Assembly: GCF_003991905.1 (NCBI RefSeq)
Contig: NZ_RSCL01000009.1
Location: forward strand, 305,894 to 369,893
DNA length: 64,000 bases
Reading direction: 5' to 3'
Origin: Dulcicalothrix desertica PCC 7102
GTDB lineage: Bacteria; Cyanobacteriota; Cyanobacteriia; Cyanobacteriales; Nostocaceae
Under the pieces are notes generated by a model, which saw only the letters and a list, made by a program, of their open reading frames with translations, was not told where the DNA came from and did not search any database. Both the position numbers and the translations under genes were made by a program. Of this stretch, positions 63,039-64,000 are shown in pieces. Numbering within the stretch: the stretch's first letter is position 1; each line of letters begins with the position of its first letter.

Positions 63039-63251
63039 CGAGTTACACGCCAAGTTTTCCATATCGAGCAAGCATCTTACTTGCCTAGAATCTCATCATA
63101 GCAATAATTAACACCTTCAGATAGCTCAGTTTAACGAGTAATATATCCTTATTGACTGCAAAATTATTAATTAAGTAGGTAAATTCACCCTTACAGTCAA
63201 CTATAATTTATTAATCGTATACAAAATTAAGTAAACTTTTCCTATCTAGTA

Positions 63252-63914
63252 TTGCTTAACAAAGACAAATTAGTCGCGCACGAAAAGTTAACTTCGGGTA
63301 GTAATGCATCTTTTAATACCATGAAAAACACTAATAATGCCTTGGACAAATTGCAATTTGGCGCCAAAAAAGCTTTACCAACATCTCAAGACCTTACAGA
63401 CGTTGAATTTTATTGGAAAAATAGTTTATCAACAAAGCTTGACAATTATTCAACTTCTATCGGATATGTAGCTAAAAAGACTTTGACTAATCGAGTATTT
63501 GAATCAGGTGGCAAATATTCAACAGGGAAATCAAACAACACAAATAACAGAGAAAACTTCAAGATAGATGAAACGTCATTTTCTCTAGAAAATCACCAGC
63601 AATTAGAATTACCATATATAACTGTCCGTCAATAAGTTATATCCACTCCCAGTGGTTGTCTTTATCGTTATTTAAAGAATATTAAGCTCAAATCTGGTGT
63701 TATCGCATCTTATCCTCGTATCAAAGGCGCCCGTAACCCTGATAATATAAATCATTGGTATTGGGGTTACAGCTACAAGGTTCTAATACAGCAAAGTTGG
63801 AAATCTAAGTCTTTGAGCGTTTCTAGAGATAAAATAGATACAGTCAAGCAAATGATAGAAACAAATGTAGCTATTGAAGTAATTAGAGATTTTATTAAAT
63901 TTAAAATTGAATAA
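63252..63914 (+). pseudogene. Gene interrupted by one in-frame stop, unknown domain at C-terminus
   Basis: A frame runs from TTG 63252 to TAA at 63633-63635 (127 residues), and the same frame continues as plainly coding sequence to a TAA at 63912-63914 (92 more residues). The second part reads GVIASYPRIKGARNPDN, HWYWGYSYKV and ends IRDFIKFKIE, which resembles a C-terminal domain found in many cyanobacterial proteins, some near DNA methylases, from memory. The first part is polar and Asn/Thr/Ser-rich. A nonsense mutation or a recoded stop are both possible. The upstream boundary is uncertain. The final 86 bases of the window hold nothing recognisable. Confidence 0.6.
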
Positions 63915-64000
63915 TGTAAAATTTTGTAGAGAAAAGTTCGGTTTGGAAGAAAGCCTGTTCATTACCTAGAAAATTTCTAGAGAAAATCTCCCACAGATGT

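Noticed and set aside
1-64000. tRNA, rRNA, and complete insertion sequences
   Set aside because: No cloverleaf-like or rRNA-like stretch and no transposase gene was recognised in any gap.

Overview
The window looks like chromosome of a filamentous, probably heterocyst-forming (Nostocales-type) cyanobacterium. The evidence is a protein that reads as an orthologue of the Nostoc bacterial dynamin BDLP1, a cyanobacterial-type glycogen synthase, a FurA-like regulator, a two-partner-secretion adhesin with an NPNG motif, GG-leader 'CTB-type' peptides next to NHLM-type secretion genes, a Uma2 tail fragment, an Rpn-type nuclease, a GAAAC-ending CRISPR array, and many short dispersed intergenic repeats (STRR heptamers; AGAAACC..GGTTTCT, TGTAGAGACG and GTTGGGT inverted repeats). 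The DNA is AT-rich but carries the palindrome GGCGCC about 134 times (my count by eye), roughly once per 480 bases. I saw no classical HIP1 (GCGATCGC). No tRNA or rRNA gene was recognised and there is no complete insertion sequence.

Layout. 0-10.6 kb: 3' truncated Der GTPase, metallophosphoesterase, a frameshifted small gene, a large SNF2 helicase, a 182-bp MITE-like element, a translationally coupled pair of unknown genes with an antitoxin-like ORF upstream, an ECF sigma factor fused to a ClpX-type zinc finger, and a VOC-like protein. 10.7-12.2 kb: CRISPR leader and array (17 repeats, 16 spacers) with no cas gene nearby. 12.4-19 kb: YbjQ and AlkB-like genes, then a GG-leader peptide / double cNMP-binding protein / HlyD-type NHLM secretion cassette, an 81-nt potential hairpin, and a hybrid histidine kinase. 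19-24 kb: two dynamin-like GTPases, one with a C-terminal J domain, plus a small membrane protein. 24-28 kb: cbiMNQO cobalt/nickel-type ECF transporter followed by a polysaccharide deacetylase. 28.4-32.1 kb: small secreted protein behind a terminator-like hairpin, FKBP isomerase, Fur, serine hydrolase. 32.7-38.6 kb: a one-direction, apparently stress-related cluster (DUF2267, PfpI-ferritin-like fusion, SRPBCC, two paralogous zinc alcohol dehydrogenases flanking a secreted repeat protein, cupin).

38.6-48.5 kb: GT9 glycosyltransferase, YihY/BrkB membrane protein, FG-GAP repeat protein, a second GG-leader peptide, glgA, the large filamentous-haemagglutinin-type adhesin and a Uma2 tail. 48.5-64 kb: second copy of the MITE-like element, tandem repeats, SDR, ArfB, GlcD, Tat-type amine oxidase, Rpn-like nuclease with a partial tandem duplication of its 3' end, S1 protease, KTSC protein, SprT-like metalloprotein, acyltransferase, aminopeptidase P, aldo/keto reductase, TsaB, and a gene interrupted by one in-frame stop.

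The most notable items are the GGCGCC signature, the GGCGCC-bearing leader-proximal CRISPR spacer, the two-copy MITE, the sigma-ClpX zinc finger and dynamin-J-domain fusions, the coupled unknown pair, the 32.7-38.6 kb cluster, the NHLM-type peptide cassette, and a dispersed repeat that encodes the C-terminus of CbiM. All functions are read from motifs and remembered families; no database search was possible.
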